A stretch of 64,000 nucleotides of DNA from Fodinibacter sp038258215 (GTDB lineage: Bacteria > Actinomycetota > Actinomycetes > Actinomycetales > Dermatophilaceae), in contig JBBSQC010000018.1 of assembly GCA_038258215.1 (NCBI GenBank), forward strand, positions 1 through 64,000, given 5' to 3'. This document shows, piece after piece, positions 33,951 through 42,163 of the stretch. The position numbers and the translations under genes were made by a program. The notes under the pieces are model-generated. The model was given only the letters and a program-made list of their open reading frames with translations. It was not told the DNA's origin and made no database searches. Position 1 is the first letter of the stretch. Every line of letters begins with the position of its first letter.

Positions 33951-34409
33951 TTACGTCGTCGCGGGCACACTTGAACGGGACGACGCAGCGTCCGAGACGA
34001 CCAGGACCTCGCACTCGCAGTGTTCCCTGCAGTGCTCCGACACTCGGACCCGGGCCTGTGGCGCATCCGGCCCGAGGACCAGAAGTGCCGCATTGCGGGT
34101 CTGGTCGACCAGGGCCGTGTGCGGGGTGCCCACCACGGACTCGAACGTGCAGGGCAGGTGGGGGGAGGAACGCAGCGCGTCGATGGCGATCTTGAACAGG
34201 GCGGACTCGACGCCGGCGTGGTCCTCCTCGCTCAGGCCGGGAGGGAGCACCTGGAGGAACCGGACGCGGCTGCCGCGCAGGGCGGCCTCGTGCCCGGCGG
34301 CCGCGGCGACCAGCGCCGTGTGACCGTCGTGCACGAGGCCCGCGACGACATCGGAGTCGCGGTTCGGTGCCGCCTGGCGGGGGTCCCGCGAAGCGGGGTG
34401 GATCGGCAT
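33951..34409 (-). CDS. UspA-like stress protein
   Basis: 152 aa. Weak but coherent universal-stress-protein fold: VVAGLVHDGHTALVAAAAGH, VRFLQVLPPG, helix SALFKIAIDALRSS, NAALLVLGPDAPQARV and the end strand CECEVLVVSD. The ATP-binding GxxGSxxxxxLLGSVS loop of typical Usp proteins is degraded. Usp proteins are the most common DosR targets in mycobacteria, and this one lies between doxX and the DosS-like kinase with gaps of 9 bp on each side. It could also be a more distant HUP-fold protein. Confidence 0.65.
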   Translation of the reverse strand: MPIHPASRDPRQAAPNRDSDVVAGLVHDGHTALVAAAAGHEAALRGSRVRFLQVLPPGLSEEDHAGVESALFKIAIDALRSSPHLPCTFESVVGTPHTALVDQTRNAALLVLGPDAPQARVRVSEHCREHCECEVLVVSDAASSRSSVPATT

Positions 34410-34418
34410 GGCGGCGGG

Positions 34419-34970
34419 TCAGCGCAGGAAGGCGTAGCGGCGCACGATGGGGAGCTGCTCCCACTGACGGCCCAGGCCGAAAGCCTGCCCGGCCCCGAGC
34501 AGCGCAAGAGCCACCAAGGTCATCGCGTAGATGAGGTGGTCGTCCATGAAGAGGTTGTTCGCCGGAGGCAGGACCGCGCTCCACATGAGGACCAGGAGCA
34601 GTGCCCCGGCTGCGGCTGCGAACCGCATCGCCACACCGGCCATCAGTGCCACACCGATAGCGAACAGCCCGAGCATGAACAGCCAGTCGGCCCACGCCGC
34701 GCCGGCGAAGCTGTGGTAGAAGTCGGTCAGCGGTCCGGACGTGGCGTTGCCCAGGAAGCCCTTGGTCGGCGACCCGCCGTTGATCCAGGCGCTCTTAGCG
34801 GCCGTCTCGTGTCCCAGCCCGAAGAGCTTGTCCACGAAGGCCCACAGGAAGACCCAGCCGAGACTGAGCCGGAGCGCACCCAGGACGTAGGGCAGTGCGT
34901 GCGAGCCGATGGATCCCTCCTCCGTGGAGTCGCGATCCTTCTCGACATGGGGGCGGCTGAGGGTACTCAT
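34419..34970 (-). CDS. DoxX family membrane protein
   Basis: 183 aa with four TM helices: YVLGALRLSLGWVFLWAFVD, WLFMLGLFAIGVALMAG, AAGALLLVLMWSAVL and LIYAMTLVALALLGAG. The first helix motif LRLxLGxxFLWAFVDKLFGLG is typical of the large DoxX/TQO-small-subunit-like proteins. These take part in membrane redox complexes or thiosulfate:quinone chemistry; the exact role is unknown. The ATG at 34970 follows GGGAGAG. It heads the doxX-usp-devS operon, with two DosR-like boxes 85-120 bp upstream. Confidence 0.85.
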   Translation of the reverse strand: MSTLSRPHVEKDRDSTEEGSIGSHALPYVLGALRLSLGWVFLWAFVDKLFGLGHETAAKSAWINGGSPTKGFLGNATSGPLTDFYHSFAGAAWADWLFMLGLFAIGVALMAGVAMRFAAAAGALLLVLMWSAVLPPANNLFMDDHLIYAMTLVALALLGAGQAFGLGRQWEQLPIVRRYAFLR

Positions 34971-35055
34971 GGTGGCTCTCCCGAACTGGCGCCGCCCGCC
35001 GCTGACTGTGGCGCGCTGACAAGGCAACTCTTTCGCGAGACAAGGGATCCCATCA

Positions 35056-35089
35056 GAGTCGAAGGTCCCGACATCGGGTCACCCGTCCC
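35056..35089 (-). promoter_or_regulatory. tandem DosR-like boxes upstream of doxX
   Basis: Minus-strand GGGACCTTCGACTC (35056-35069) within TCGGGACCTTCGACTCT, plus a weaker GGGACGGGTGACCC (35076-35089). The centres are 20 bp apart, two helix turns, as for paired DosR sites in mycobacteria. Confidence 0.5.
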
Positions 35090-35223
35090 GGGCTCCTCCA
35101 AGGCGTGGAGCGCCTCGGTGCGCAACACATTCACCACGACGACGTGCCAGGCGTGGGGAGGGCCAGCCAAACCGGTGGGCGCTCGGCACCGAACCACTGC
35201 TACACCGTCCGAGGAGACCCACC

Positions 35224-35493
35224 GTGAACCCCATCGACCCGCAGTCAGGGCAGGTACCCGTGACCCAACAGCGGGTGCCCTCGCGCGCTCCGGCATCCGC
35301 CCGTCTCGTCGGCGAGGTGGTGCGGCGGGTCCGGCGCGACCCCTCGCACCACCGACCCAGTGTCGCACGCACCCGCTCCGGCTCCTGGGAGTGGGACTGC
35401 GCCTGCGGCGGGCACGCCGGGCGGCGGGTCCCCCACACCTGGCGCCAGGCCGTCGTCGAGGCCCTCGTCCACTCCACCCATGTGGCCGCGTAG
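35224..35493 (+). CDS. small Cys/His protein, unknown
   Basis: 89 aa, not recognised. Starts with GTG after GGAGA at a good distance. The middle is Arg-rich (LVGEVVRRVRRDPSHHRPSV), and the end has WEWDCACGGHAGRRVPHTW, a compact Cys-x-Cys...His...His pattern that could bind a metal. It is divergent from doxX across the region with the DosR-like boxes, so it may belong to the same regulon. The coding frame keeps actinobacterial codon use throughout, which supports a real gene. Confidence 0.5.
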   Translation: MNPIDPQSGQVPVTQQRVPSRAPASARLVGEVVRRVRRDPSHHRPSVARTRSGSWEWDCACGGHAGRRVPHTWRQAVVEALVHSTHVAA

Positions 35494-35562
35494 GTCTGCC
35501 TGCACCGGCGCCACCCGTGCCCGGTCGGGAATGCCGGAGCGCCGAAACATCGTTGGCCGGAC

Positions 35563-36300
35563 GTGAGCGAAGAGACCTCGGCGTTCCTCGACTACGCCAA
35601 CCGCACCGGGCGCCCCTCGGGGGCGGTATTGCGGGTGCTGGGCACGGTGCTTCCCGGTGTCCGCTCCGTTCACGAGCAGGTCGAGCCCTACGCGGCCGCG
35701 TGGACCGCGCACAACCGCGACGCCGTCCACTCCCCCGCTCGGCGGTGGGTTGTGCTCGGCGACTCCATGTCCCAGGGCATCGGGGCCTCGTCGTGGGACG
35801 GCGGCTGGGTGGGCCAGCTCGCCGAACGACTGAGCGCCGAGGGTCACCCCCTGACGGTGGTCAACCTCTCGGCCTCCGGCGCACGCGTGCCCGACGTGCT
35901 GGACCAACAGCTGCCGGCCCTACGCGCCCTGCCGGACCCGCACGTCGGGCCGGGCGCCGACCTGGTCACCGTGCTCATCGGCTCCAACGACCTCTTCGGG
36001 TCACGAGTCCACCGGGACCGTCTGCCGGATGCCTTCGCCGACCTCGTGGCCCAGCTCCCTCGTGGCTCGGTCGTGGCCACACTCCCCCAGCCGCGGGACG
36101 CGGCCCGGGCGGCCAACGGGCACATCGAGCGCGCGGCGGCGGCCGGTCACATCCACCTGGTGGACATGCGCTCCGACGGCCCTTCTTCGTGGCGCGGCCG
36201 GCTCGCTGCGGACTGGTTCCATCCGAACGACGCGGGCTACGCCGAGATCGCCGACGCGTTCCACGACAGCGTCGTCGATGCGCTCACCGGATCAGCCTGA
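35563..36300 (+). CDS. SGNH/GDSL hydrolase family protein
   Basis: 245 aa. All four SGNH blocks are present: VVLGDSMSQGIG (nucleophile Ser about 69), NLSASGARV (Gly), VLIGSNDLFG (Asn about 132) and DWFHPNDAGYAEIADA (Asp/His about 218-221). No signal peptide, so it is probably a cytosolic esterase or lipase-like enzyme. The GTG at 35563 is the first start of the open frame. Its stop overlaps the convergent cysteine-hydrolase gene by 9 bp. Confidence 0.88.
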   Translation: MSEETSAFLDYANRTGRPSGAVLRVLGTVLPGVRSVHEQVEPYAAAWTAHNRDAVHSPARRWVVLGDSMSQGIGASSWDGGWVGQLAERLSAEGHPLTVVNLSASGARVPDVLDQQLPALRALPDPHVGPGADLVTVLIGSNDLFGSRVHRDRLPDAFADLVAQLPRGSVVATLPQPRDAARAANGHIERAAAAGHIHLVDMRSDGPSSWRGRLAADWFHPNDAGYAEIADAFHDSVVDALTGSA

Positions 36301-36864
36301 GCCACCCACCGCCACGGTGAAGTCGAGGTCCGCGGTCTGCACCGTGCCCGCGGTGCGCCCGGGGGCCCTCTGGTAGGACCAGTAGAGGTTGGTGTGAGCG
36401 ATGACGAGGTCCGGCGTGGGAGCGCCCCACTCGCTCAGGTCCCCGGTGGTGTGCGCGTCGGACACCAGCACGGCGTCATAGCCCCGCGCGAACGCGCCGT
36501 GCAGGGTCGAGCGCACGCAGGCGTCGGTGGACGCGCCCGTCACGAACAGGCCCCCCACTCCCCCGCCCGCGAGCACGGTCTCCAGGTCGGTGCCCTCGAA
36601 GGCGTCGCCGTAGGTCTTGTGCACGACCGGCTCGCCGTCGATCGGCTCGAGCTCGCTGACGATCTGCCACTGCGCCGACTCGCGTGGGAGCTCGTCACTG
36701 GAGTGCTGCACCCAGATGACGGGCACGGACCCGGCCCGCGCCCGTTCGACGAGGGTGGCTATACGCCCCACGACCGCATCTCGGTCGTGGGCCTCGGCCA
36801 CGACGCCGTCCTGCACGTCGATGACGACGAGGGCCTGGTGGGGTCGGTCGGGGAGCGTGGTCAT
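36292..36864 (-). CDS. isochorismatase-like cysteine hydrolase
   Basis: 190 aa. The catalytic Asp in LVVIDVQDGVVAEAH (D about 17), Lys in VVHKTYGDAF (about 85) and Cys in VTGASTDACVRSTLHG (about 118) form the triad of the isochorismatase/nicotinamidase superfamily. The substrate is not evident; small amides such as nicotinamide or N-carbamoyl compounds are possible. The ATG at 36864 has GGAGG 5 nt upstream, which excludes a longer upstream frame. Confidence 0.86.
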   Translation of the reverse strand: MTTLPDRPHQALVVIDVQDGVVAEAHDRDAVVGRIATLVERARAGSVPVIWVQHSSDELPRESAQWQIVSELEPIDGEPVVHKTYGDAFEGTDLETVLAGGGVGGLFVTGASTDACVRSTLHGAFARGYDAVLVSDAHTTGDLSEWGAPTPDLVIAHTNLYWSYQRAPGRTAGTVQTADLDFTVAVGGSG

Positions 36865-36970
36865 GGTGCCTCCAGTGCGGGATCGGTCACGCTCGACACT
36901 AGGGGCGCCCACCGACAGCGATCGGGAGCAGAGCACCCGGGACGGCGGCACGGCATACCCTGTGCCCACC

Positions 36971-38104
36971 ATGCAGTGCGACTACTTCGACGCCGGCCGC
37001 TGCCGCTCGTGCACCTTGATGGGCGTGCCGTATGCCGCGCAGCTGGCCGACAAGGCCGCCCGGGCCGCCGACCGGCTGGCGGAGGTCGCGCCGGGTGTGG
37101 CTTGGCTGGAGCCCTGCGCGAGTGCGGAGTCGCACTACCGCAACAAGGCCAAGCTCGTCGTCGCCGGCAGCGCCGGGAGACCCACGTTCGGCATCCTCGA
37201 CGAGCGCGGCCGTGGCGTCGACCTGCGTGGTTGCGGCCTCTACGAACCCGGGCTCTCGGCCATCTTCGACCCCCTGCACCAGGTCGTCTCCGACCTCGGC
37301 ATCGAGCCCTACGACGTCCCCGCCCGCGGCGGCGAGCTCAAGCACGTCATCGTGACCCACTCCCCCACCGGCGAGCAGCTCATCCGCTTCGTCGTGCGCT
37401 CCCCCCAGTCCGTTGACCTGCTCCGCTCCACCCTCCCCGACCTGCTGACCGCCGTGCCCTCGGCCCGGGTGGTCACGGCCAACGTGCTCCCCGAGCACAA
37501 GGCCGTGCTCGAGGGCGAGACCGAGGTGGCGCTGACCGAGGAGGTCCTGCTGCCGGTGCCCGTCGGGGACGTGACCCTCCTGCTCGGACCGCGAGCCTTC
37601 TTCCAGACCAACACCGCTGTGGCGGGCGCGCTCTATCGACAGGCCCGCGCCTGGGTGGACGCGGCGGCCCCGCAGACCGTGTGGGACCTCTACTGCGGGG
37701 TGGGCGGCTTCGCTCTCCACCTGGCGGCAGGGAACCGCCGCGTCGTCGGGGTCGAGACGTCCGCTGAGGCCGTCGACGCAGCTCGGGCGTCAGAGACGCC
37801 CGAGCTCGACAACTACGCTTCTGGCACAGTCGATTTCGTCGTCGGCGACGCCACAACGGACCGGCCACCCGGCGCGGCACCCGACCTCGTCGTGGTCAAC
37901 CCGCCACGGCGCGGCATCGGCGCTGACCTTGCCGCCTGGCTCGAGGGCTCGTCGGCCAGCCACCTCGTCTACTCCAGCTGCAACGTCGAGTCCCTCGCTC
38001 GCGACCTCACCCGGATGCCGTCCTGGCACGCCCGTGCGGCCCGCGTCTTCGACATGTTCCCCCAGACGATGCACCAGGAGGTGATGGTCCTCCTCCAGCG
38101 CTGA
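36971..38104 (+). CDS. rlmC: 23S rRNA (uracil-C5)-methyltransferase, RlmC-like
   Basis: 377 aa. Iron-sulfur SAM-dependent RNA m5U methyltransferase. The N-terminus MQCDYFDAGRCRSCTLM carries Cys 3, 11 and 14 of the Fe-S site, without the TRAM domain of RlmD, as in RlmC/RumB. The Rossmann motif is VWDLYCGVGGFALHLA (about 238); the catalytic Cys is in LVYSSCNVESLARDL (about 337). The C-terminus ends FDMFPQTMHQEVMVLL, the usual end of this family. It methylates a specific uracil of 23S rRNA. The ATG at 36971 is supported by family alignment; TACCCT lies 9 nt upstream. Confidence 0.92.
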   Translation: MQCDYFDAGRCRSCTLMGVPYAAQLADKAARAADRLAEVAPGVAWLEPCASAESHYRNKAKLVVAGSAGRPTFGILDERGRGVDLRGCGLYEPGLSAIFDPLHQVVSDLGIEPYDVPARGGELKHVIVTHSPTGEQLIRFVVRSPQSVDLLRSTLPDLLTAVPSARVVTANVLPEHKAVLEGETEVALTEEVLLPVPVGDVTLLLGPRAFFQTNTAVAGALYRQARAWVDAAAPQTVWDLYCGVGGFALHLAAGNRRVVGVETSAEAVDAARASETPELDNYASGTVDFVVGDATTDRPPGAAPDLVVVNPPRRGIGADLAAWLEGSSASHLVYSSCNVESLARDLTRMPSWHARAARVFDMFPQTMHQEVMVLLQR

Positions 38105-38123
38105 CCGTGACGCGGCCAGCGTC

Positions 38124-38129
38124 TACGCT
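38124..38129 (+). promoter_or_regulatory. -10 box of leaderless DUF1028 gene promoter
   Basis: TACGCT, then CGCGCC (6 nt), then the ATG at 38136. Confidence 0.5.
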
Positions 38130-38135
38130 CGCGCC

Positions 38136-38969
38136 ATGACCTTCTCGATCGCAGCCCGTGACGGTGACGCCTGGGGGGTGGCCGTCGCGAGCAAGTTCCT
38201 CGCCGTCGGTGCGGTCGTACCCGGAGTGCGGCTCGGCGTCGGCGCAGTCGCTACCCAGGCGCTGGCCCGTGTCGCCTACCTCGACGAGATCCTCGCCGGC
38301 CTCGAGCAGGGCGCGAGCACGGCAGAGGCGCTGGCGGGGGCGGTCGCCGCGGACGGAGGGCGTGAGAACCGACAGGTCGGTGCGGTGGGGCCGGACGGCG
38401 CAGCCACCTTCACCGGCTCCGGTTGCTTCCCCTGGGCCGGCGGTGTGGCCGCCGGTGACGACCACACGGCATACGCCATCCAGGGCAACATCCTCGCCGG
38501 CTGCGACGTGGTCGAGGCCATGGAGCGCACCTGGCACGAGACCGCGGGAGAGCGACTGGACTCCCGGCTCATCGCGGTGCTGCTCGCCGCGGACGCGGCG
38601 GGCGGTGACTCGCGCGGCCGGCAGAGCGCGGCGATCATCGCCCGTTGCCCCGGCGCCGGCTACGACGGCTCTGGGGTGCTGGCCGACCTCCGTGTCGACG
38701 ACCACCCGGACGCGCCTCGGGAGCTGGCCCGTATCCACGACCTGTCCACGCTCTACTTCGGTGAGGCGGAGGGTGTGGCCGCGCTGAGCGGGCCGTTGCG
38801 CGAGGAGGTGGCATCCCGGCTTCGCACGCTGGGCCTGGCCGGGGCCGACACCACTGCAGAGCTCATGGCCTGGATGAGCGCCGTCAACCTCGAGAACCGA
38901 CACAGCGCCGACGGCATCGACGAGCGAGTCCTCGCCGAGCTCCGCTCCGCCACAACGGATCCGGGCTGA
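38136..38969 (+). CDS. DUF1028 family protein, Ntn-hydrolase-like
   Basis: 277 aa. The N-terminus MTFSIAARDGDAWGVAVASK and the segments VGAVVPGVRLGVGAVATQA, YAIQGNILAG and DSRLIAVLLAADAAGGDSRG are the DUF1028 pattern, a fold related to Ntn hydrolases such as gamma-glutamyltransferase. The extra C-terminal segment (about 225-277) resembles the peptidoglycan-binding-like tail of some members. Enzymatic activity is not known. It lies just after rlmC and ends 5 bp before the convergent YciO gene. Confidence 0.87.
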   Translation: MTFSIAARDGDAWGVAVASKFLAVGAVVPGVRLGVGAVATQALARVAYLDEILAGLEQGASTAEALAGAVAADGGRENRQVGAVGPDGAATFTGSGCFPWAGGVAAGDDHTAYAIQGNILAGCDVVEAMERTWHETAGERLDSRLIAVLLAADAAGGDSRGRQSAAIIARCPGAGYDGSGVLADLRVDDHPDAPRELARIHDLSTLYFGEAEGVAALSGPLREEVASRLRTLGLAGADTTAELMAWMSAVNLENRHSADGIDERVLAELRSATTDPG

Positions 38970-38974
38970 GCGCT

Positions 38975-39595
38975 CTACTCGAAGCGCGAGACGTCACCAG
39001 CACCGCGACGGAGCACCTCGGGGGTGCCGCCGGAGAAGTCCACGACGGTCGTCGGGTCGGTGCCGCACTCCCCCGAGTCGATCACCACGTCGACGACGTG
39101 GTCCAGGGCCTCCTTGACCTCCCACCCGTCGGTCATGGGGGCCGACTCCTCCGGCAGGATCAGGGTCGAGGAGAGCAGTGGCTCCCCGAGCTCGGCCAGC
39201 AGGGCCTGCACCACTCGGTGCTCGGGGATCCGCACCCCCACGGTCTTCTTCTTCGGGTGCAACAGCCTCCGCGGCACCTCGTGGGTGGCCGGCAGGATGA
39301 AGGTGTAGGGCCCCGGGGTCGAGGCCTTCACGGCGCGGAACACGGCGTTGTCGACGTGCACCAGCTGACCGAGCTGGGCGAAGTCGCGACAGACCAGCGT
39401 GTAGTGGTGCTTGTCGTCGAGCCTGCGGATGTCACGGATCCGCTCCTTGCCCTCCTGGTTGCCCATCATCGCCCCGAGTGCGTACCCCGAGTCGGTGGGG
39501 TAGGCGATGAGCCCGCCATCACGCAGCACCGCGACGCTCTGTGCGATCGCTCGTGGCTGGGGGTCGACGGGATGCACGTCCAGGTAGCGCGCCAT
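38975..39595 (-). CDS. YciO/Sua5-like L-threonylcarbamoyladenylate synthase-type protein
   Basis: 206 aa. YrdC-fold protein of the YciO subfamily: GGLIAYPTDSGYALGAMMGN, KxHHYTLVCRDFAQL-like (DDKHHYTLVCRD), PGPYTFILPATHEVPRRLL and KKTVGVRIPEH. YciO proteins have the Sua5 core for threonylcarbamoyl-AMP formation (tRNA t6A), although their cellular contribution is less clear than that of TsaC. The ATG at 39595 lies 6 nt after TATCGT, which fixes the start; a longer frame upstream runs into the neighbour. Confidence 0.88.
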   Translation of the reverse strand: MARYLDVHPVDPQPRAIAQSVAVLRDGGLIAYPTDSGYALGAMMGNQEGKERIRDIRRLDDKHHYTLVCRDFAQLGQLVHVDNAVFRAVKASTPGPYTFILPATHEVPRRLLHPKKKTVGVRIPEHRVVQALLAELGEPLLSSTLILPEESAPMTDGWEVKEALDHVVDVVIDSGECGTDPTTVVDFSGGTPEVLRRGAGDVSRFE

Positions 39596-39601
39596 CCCCC
39601 C

Positions 39602-39607
39602 ACGATA
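39602..39607 (-). promoter_or_regulatory. -10 box of leaderless YciO gene promoter
   Basis: TATCGT, then GGGGGG (6 nt), then the ATG at 39595. Confidence 0.5.
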
Positions 39608-39624
39608 GGCCCGCGCACCATCGC

Positions 39625-40473
39625 TCAGGTTCGGCGCAGGCCCTTGGTCCACAGCTCGGCGGTCTGCACGACCCAGAAGACCGCGAAGAGGGCGATGAGC
39701 ACGACCTCCACCCAGAACACGAGGGTCGTGGACGCCGTCGCGAGGTTGACGACCACGGCCACGGCCAGCGCAGCCAGCATCACCAGCGCGATGGTTCGGT
39801 AGACGGGAACGAAGCGGCTGCGGGACAGGGGCATCGCCCCCTTCTGGACCGCCTGCCCGACCTCGCGGGCGTTGATCCACACCACGGCGATGATCGCGAG
39901 GAACATCGGGATGGCGGCCGCGTCGTGCCCGTGGGCGACGAAGCTGTCACGGGCGAGGAAGAACCACACCATCCCCCCGCCGAGCACCGCCACCGCCAGC
40001 AGGATGCCGCGCCGGTTCACCGCGCTCATCACCCGGGGGCCGGCCTCACGTCGGGCGAGGACGACCACGACGGCTCCGACGACGAACCCGGTCAGGAACA
40101 GGGCAGGCATCGAGTTGGCGACGAAGGCCGACACGTCCGGCGCCAGCAGCGGGCTGGAGGAGCACCCAGCGGAGCCCGGGGTGGGGATGAACGCCACCCC
40201 CGGCGCCAGCATGCCCGCGACGTTGAGCAGCGCGTCCTCGCCGTCGGTGTTGCCCTTCAGCGCAATGAGGCAGACGCCCATGGTGACGAGCACGCCGATG
40301 AACACCGCGTGCACTGGGGTGTAGTAGTAGGCACTGATCGACGGCTGGAGCCCGCAGCCGGCTCGCAGCCACTCGATGGCCACCGACGTGAAGAGCAGCA
40401 GCACCAGGGCCGCCAGCGCGATGCGCAGGTAACGGTAGGTCTTGACAGCGGCGAGGGCGGGGTCCTGCTCCAT
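39625..40473 (-). CDS. multi-pass membrane protein, unknown
   Basis: 282 aa, not recognised. About seven hydrophobic helices: IALAALVLLLFTSVAIEWL, AVFIGVLVTMGVCLIAL, ALFLTGFVVGAVVVVL, GILLAVAVLGGGMVWFFL, AAIPMFLAIIAVVWI, TIALVMLAALAVAVVVNL and VLIALFAVFWVVQTAELW. A hydrophilic patch SISAYYYTPVHA after TM1 and Cys pairs (GCGLQP, GCSSSP) are notable, and might face outside. GGAGTG precedes the ATG at 40473. It lies between the YciO and OsmC genes, all on the same strand with short gaps, but no shared role is evident. Confidence 0.75.
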   Translation of the reverse strand: MEQDPALAAVKTYRYLRIALAALVLLLFTSVAIEWLRAGCGLQPSISAYYYTPVHAVFIGVLVTMGVCLIALKGNTDGEDALLNVAGMLAPGVAFIPTPGSAGCSSSPLLAPDVSAFVANSMPALFLTGFVVGAVVVVLARREAGPRVMSAVNRRGILLAVAVLGGGMVWFFLARDSFVAHGHDAAAIPMFLAIIAVVWINAREVGQAVQKGAMPLSRSRFVPVYRTIALVMLAALAVAVVVNLATASTTLVFWVEVVLIALFAVFWVVQTAELWTKGLRRT

Positions 40474-40525
40474 GGGCGATCACTCCTTCACGGATGAGGA
40501 GGCGCCCTGGGCGCCCCCGATACCC

Positions 40526-40975
40526 TCAGTCCTCGTGCATCGCGATCGGTGTGCCCCGCTGGACCGTGCGGGAGACGGTGCACAACCGGTAGCGGCTCTG
40601 CTCGATGGCCCGGGGCAGCCGGGCTCGCGCTCGGTCGCCCTCTTCCCCGTCGGGGAACCGGACGGTGAAGCCGACGTCGATGTCGGCGAGGTGGTTCTCC
40701 GCCCCGTCGCGCACCTTCTCGGCGGTGCAGGCCACGTCGAATGCCGTGGGCTCGGCGATGCGGCTGGTGATGAAGTCGACGTCCGTCGCGCTGCAGGCGG
40801 CCATCGCCACGAGGAGCAGCTCGACGGGGGTGAAGTCCGTGGACTCCCCTCCCCCGCCGACGCTCAGCGTGCCGCCGCGCACGTTGGTCACCAGGTAGGT
40901 GCCCTTCTCCGAGCGGCCCATCGTGACGCTCCGGTGGCCGAGGCCACTTCCCCCGGTCTCCTCCTGCTGAGCCAT
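40526..40975 (-). CDS. OsmC family protein
   Basis: 149 aa. OsmC/Ohr fold: STDFTPVELLLVAMAACSATDVDFI holds the first Cys motif (C about 63), and YRLCTVSRTVQRG holds the second Cys (C about 136). These two Cys residues act in peroxide or persulfide reduction in OsmC/Ohr proteins. The start is ATG 40975; ATG 40987 is an in-frame alternative. The neighbours give no further hint about the substrate. Confidence 0.87.
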   Translation of the reverse strand: MAQQEETGGSGLGHRSVTMGRSEKGTYLVTNVRGGTLSVGGGGESTDFTPVELLLVAMAACSATDVDFITSRIAEPTAFDVACTAEKVRDGAENHLADIDVGFTVRFPDGEEGDRARARLPRAIEQSRYRLCTVSRTVQRGTPIAMHED

Positions 40976-41140
40976 CAGGCGCCCCATTTCTCGTCGAGGG
41001 TGCGGACGACCCCAAGGGCGCGCCACGCGTCGTGGTCAGATCCGTGATCCGTGCCGTCGGCGCGGGCCGGCGCCGCGCGCAGGAAGGCGACGAAGCACGG
41101 CATACGGTCATCCTCGCACCGGAGTGCAAGAGTGGGGCGC

Positions 41141-41745
41141 ATGTCAACCACCGCCGAGTCGACCGGTCATCTGGTGCTGGTGCGCCACGGTGAGACGGAG
41201 TGGAGCCGAACCGGGCTGCACACCGGCCTGACCGACGTGCCACTCACCCCCGACGGGGAACGGGACGCGCGGTCGGTGGGCCCGCTCCTGGCCGACTTCG
41301 ACATCGCCGTCACCCTGTCCTCGCCGCTGGTGCGCGCCCGGCGCACCGCGGAGCTCGCGGGGCTGACGCCCACCGTGGATCCAGACCTCGTGGAGTGGGA
41401 CTACGGCGGCTACGAGGGGCGCTCGACCGACGAGATCCGCGAGTCGCTCGACGACCAGACGTGGACGATCTTCGACCGCGGTGTCGTGCCCGGTGAGACG
41501 CCCGGCGAGACGGTCGAGGAGGTCGCGGCCCGTGCCTCGCGGGGGTCGCCCGGGTGAGCGAACCGCTGCGATCCGGCGACGTCGTCCTGGTCGCCCACGG
41601 TCACCTGCTGCGCGTGCTCGCGGCCACCTGGCTGCGACAGGAGGCGCGGTTCGGGTCCAGCCTGCTCCTCGACGCCGGTGCACTCTGCGTGCTGGAGCAC
41701 GAGCGGGGTGTGCCCGCCATCCGGTCGTGGAACCGGACCGCCTGA
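41141..41745 (+). pseudogene. histidine phosphatase family gene with a frameshift
   Basis: The first part (41141-41557) encodes HLVLVRHGETEWSRTGLHTG with the RHGE catalytic box, ARRTAELAG and DLVEWDYGGYEGRSTDEIRE, then stops after VEEVAARASRGSPG. One frame back, from about 41540, the sequence goes on as GVARVSEPLRSGDVVLVAHG, HLLRVLAATWLR and a proper C-terminus ending at 41745, including the second catalytic His (AHGH). Adding a single G to the GGGGG run at about 41541 restores one 201-codon gene. Either a recent one-base loss in a G-run, a sequencing error, or a slippery site. Intact, it would be a phosphoglycerate-mutase-like/SixA-type phosphatase. Confidence 0.85.
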
Positions 41746-41747
41746 CC

Positions 41748-42140
41748 TCAGCCGTCCAGGCCGGGGCCCTCGATCACCGACAGCACGTTGCCCGACGGGT
41801 CGGTGAACCACGCGATGAGCGGGCCGCCCCTGCGGAAGACACCCTTGGCGTCGGTCTCGCCCGGTGTGCCTTCGTAGCGCTCGAACGTCACTCCCCGGGC
41901 GGTGAGCTCGTCGACCGCCTCCTCGACCTCGTCGACGGGGAAGTTCAGCACGGTGTAGGTCGCGGGCTCGTGTCGCGGCTTCGGGTAGAGCAGCACCGAC
42001 CGACCGCCGCCCAGGCGCAGCACCAGCATCCCGCCGTCGGTCTCGTCGACGCGGACGCCGAGCACCTCGGAGTAGAAGCGTCTCGCCTCGTCGAGGTCGC
42101 GCACGGCGATGCCGCTGAATGCCTTCGAGTCCTCGAGCAC
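41748..42140 (-). CDS. VOC (glyoxalase/bleomycin resistance) family protein
   Basis: 130 aa, two beta-alpha-beta-beta-beta modules: FSGIAVRDLDEARRFYSEVL in the first and FPVDEVEEAVDELTARGVTF in the second, ending in WFTDPSGNVLSVIE. Metal ligands of the glyoxalase type are only partly present, so the reaction cannot be named. The GTG at 42140 has AAGGAGG 8 nt upstream, the best ribosome-binding site in this region. It lies 23 bp downstream of the glutamate-cysteine-ligase-like gene on the same strand. Confidence 0.85.
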   Translation of the reverse strand: MLEDSKAFSGIAVRDLDEARRFYSEVLGVRVDETDGGMLVLRLGGGRSVLLYPKPRHEPATYTVLNFPVDEVEEAVDELTARGVTFERYEGTPGETDAKGVFRRGGPLIAWFTDPSGNVLSVIEGPGLDG

Positions 42141-42163
42141 GGAACCCACCTCCTTCGGGGCGG

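Noticed and set aside
36956..36961. TACCCT before rlmC as another leaderless -10 box.
   Set aside because: The distance to ATG 36971 is 9 nt, outside the 6-7 nt rule, so it was not counted.
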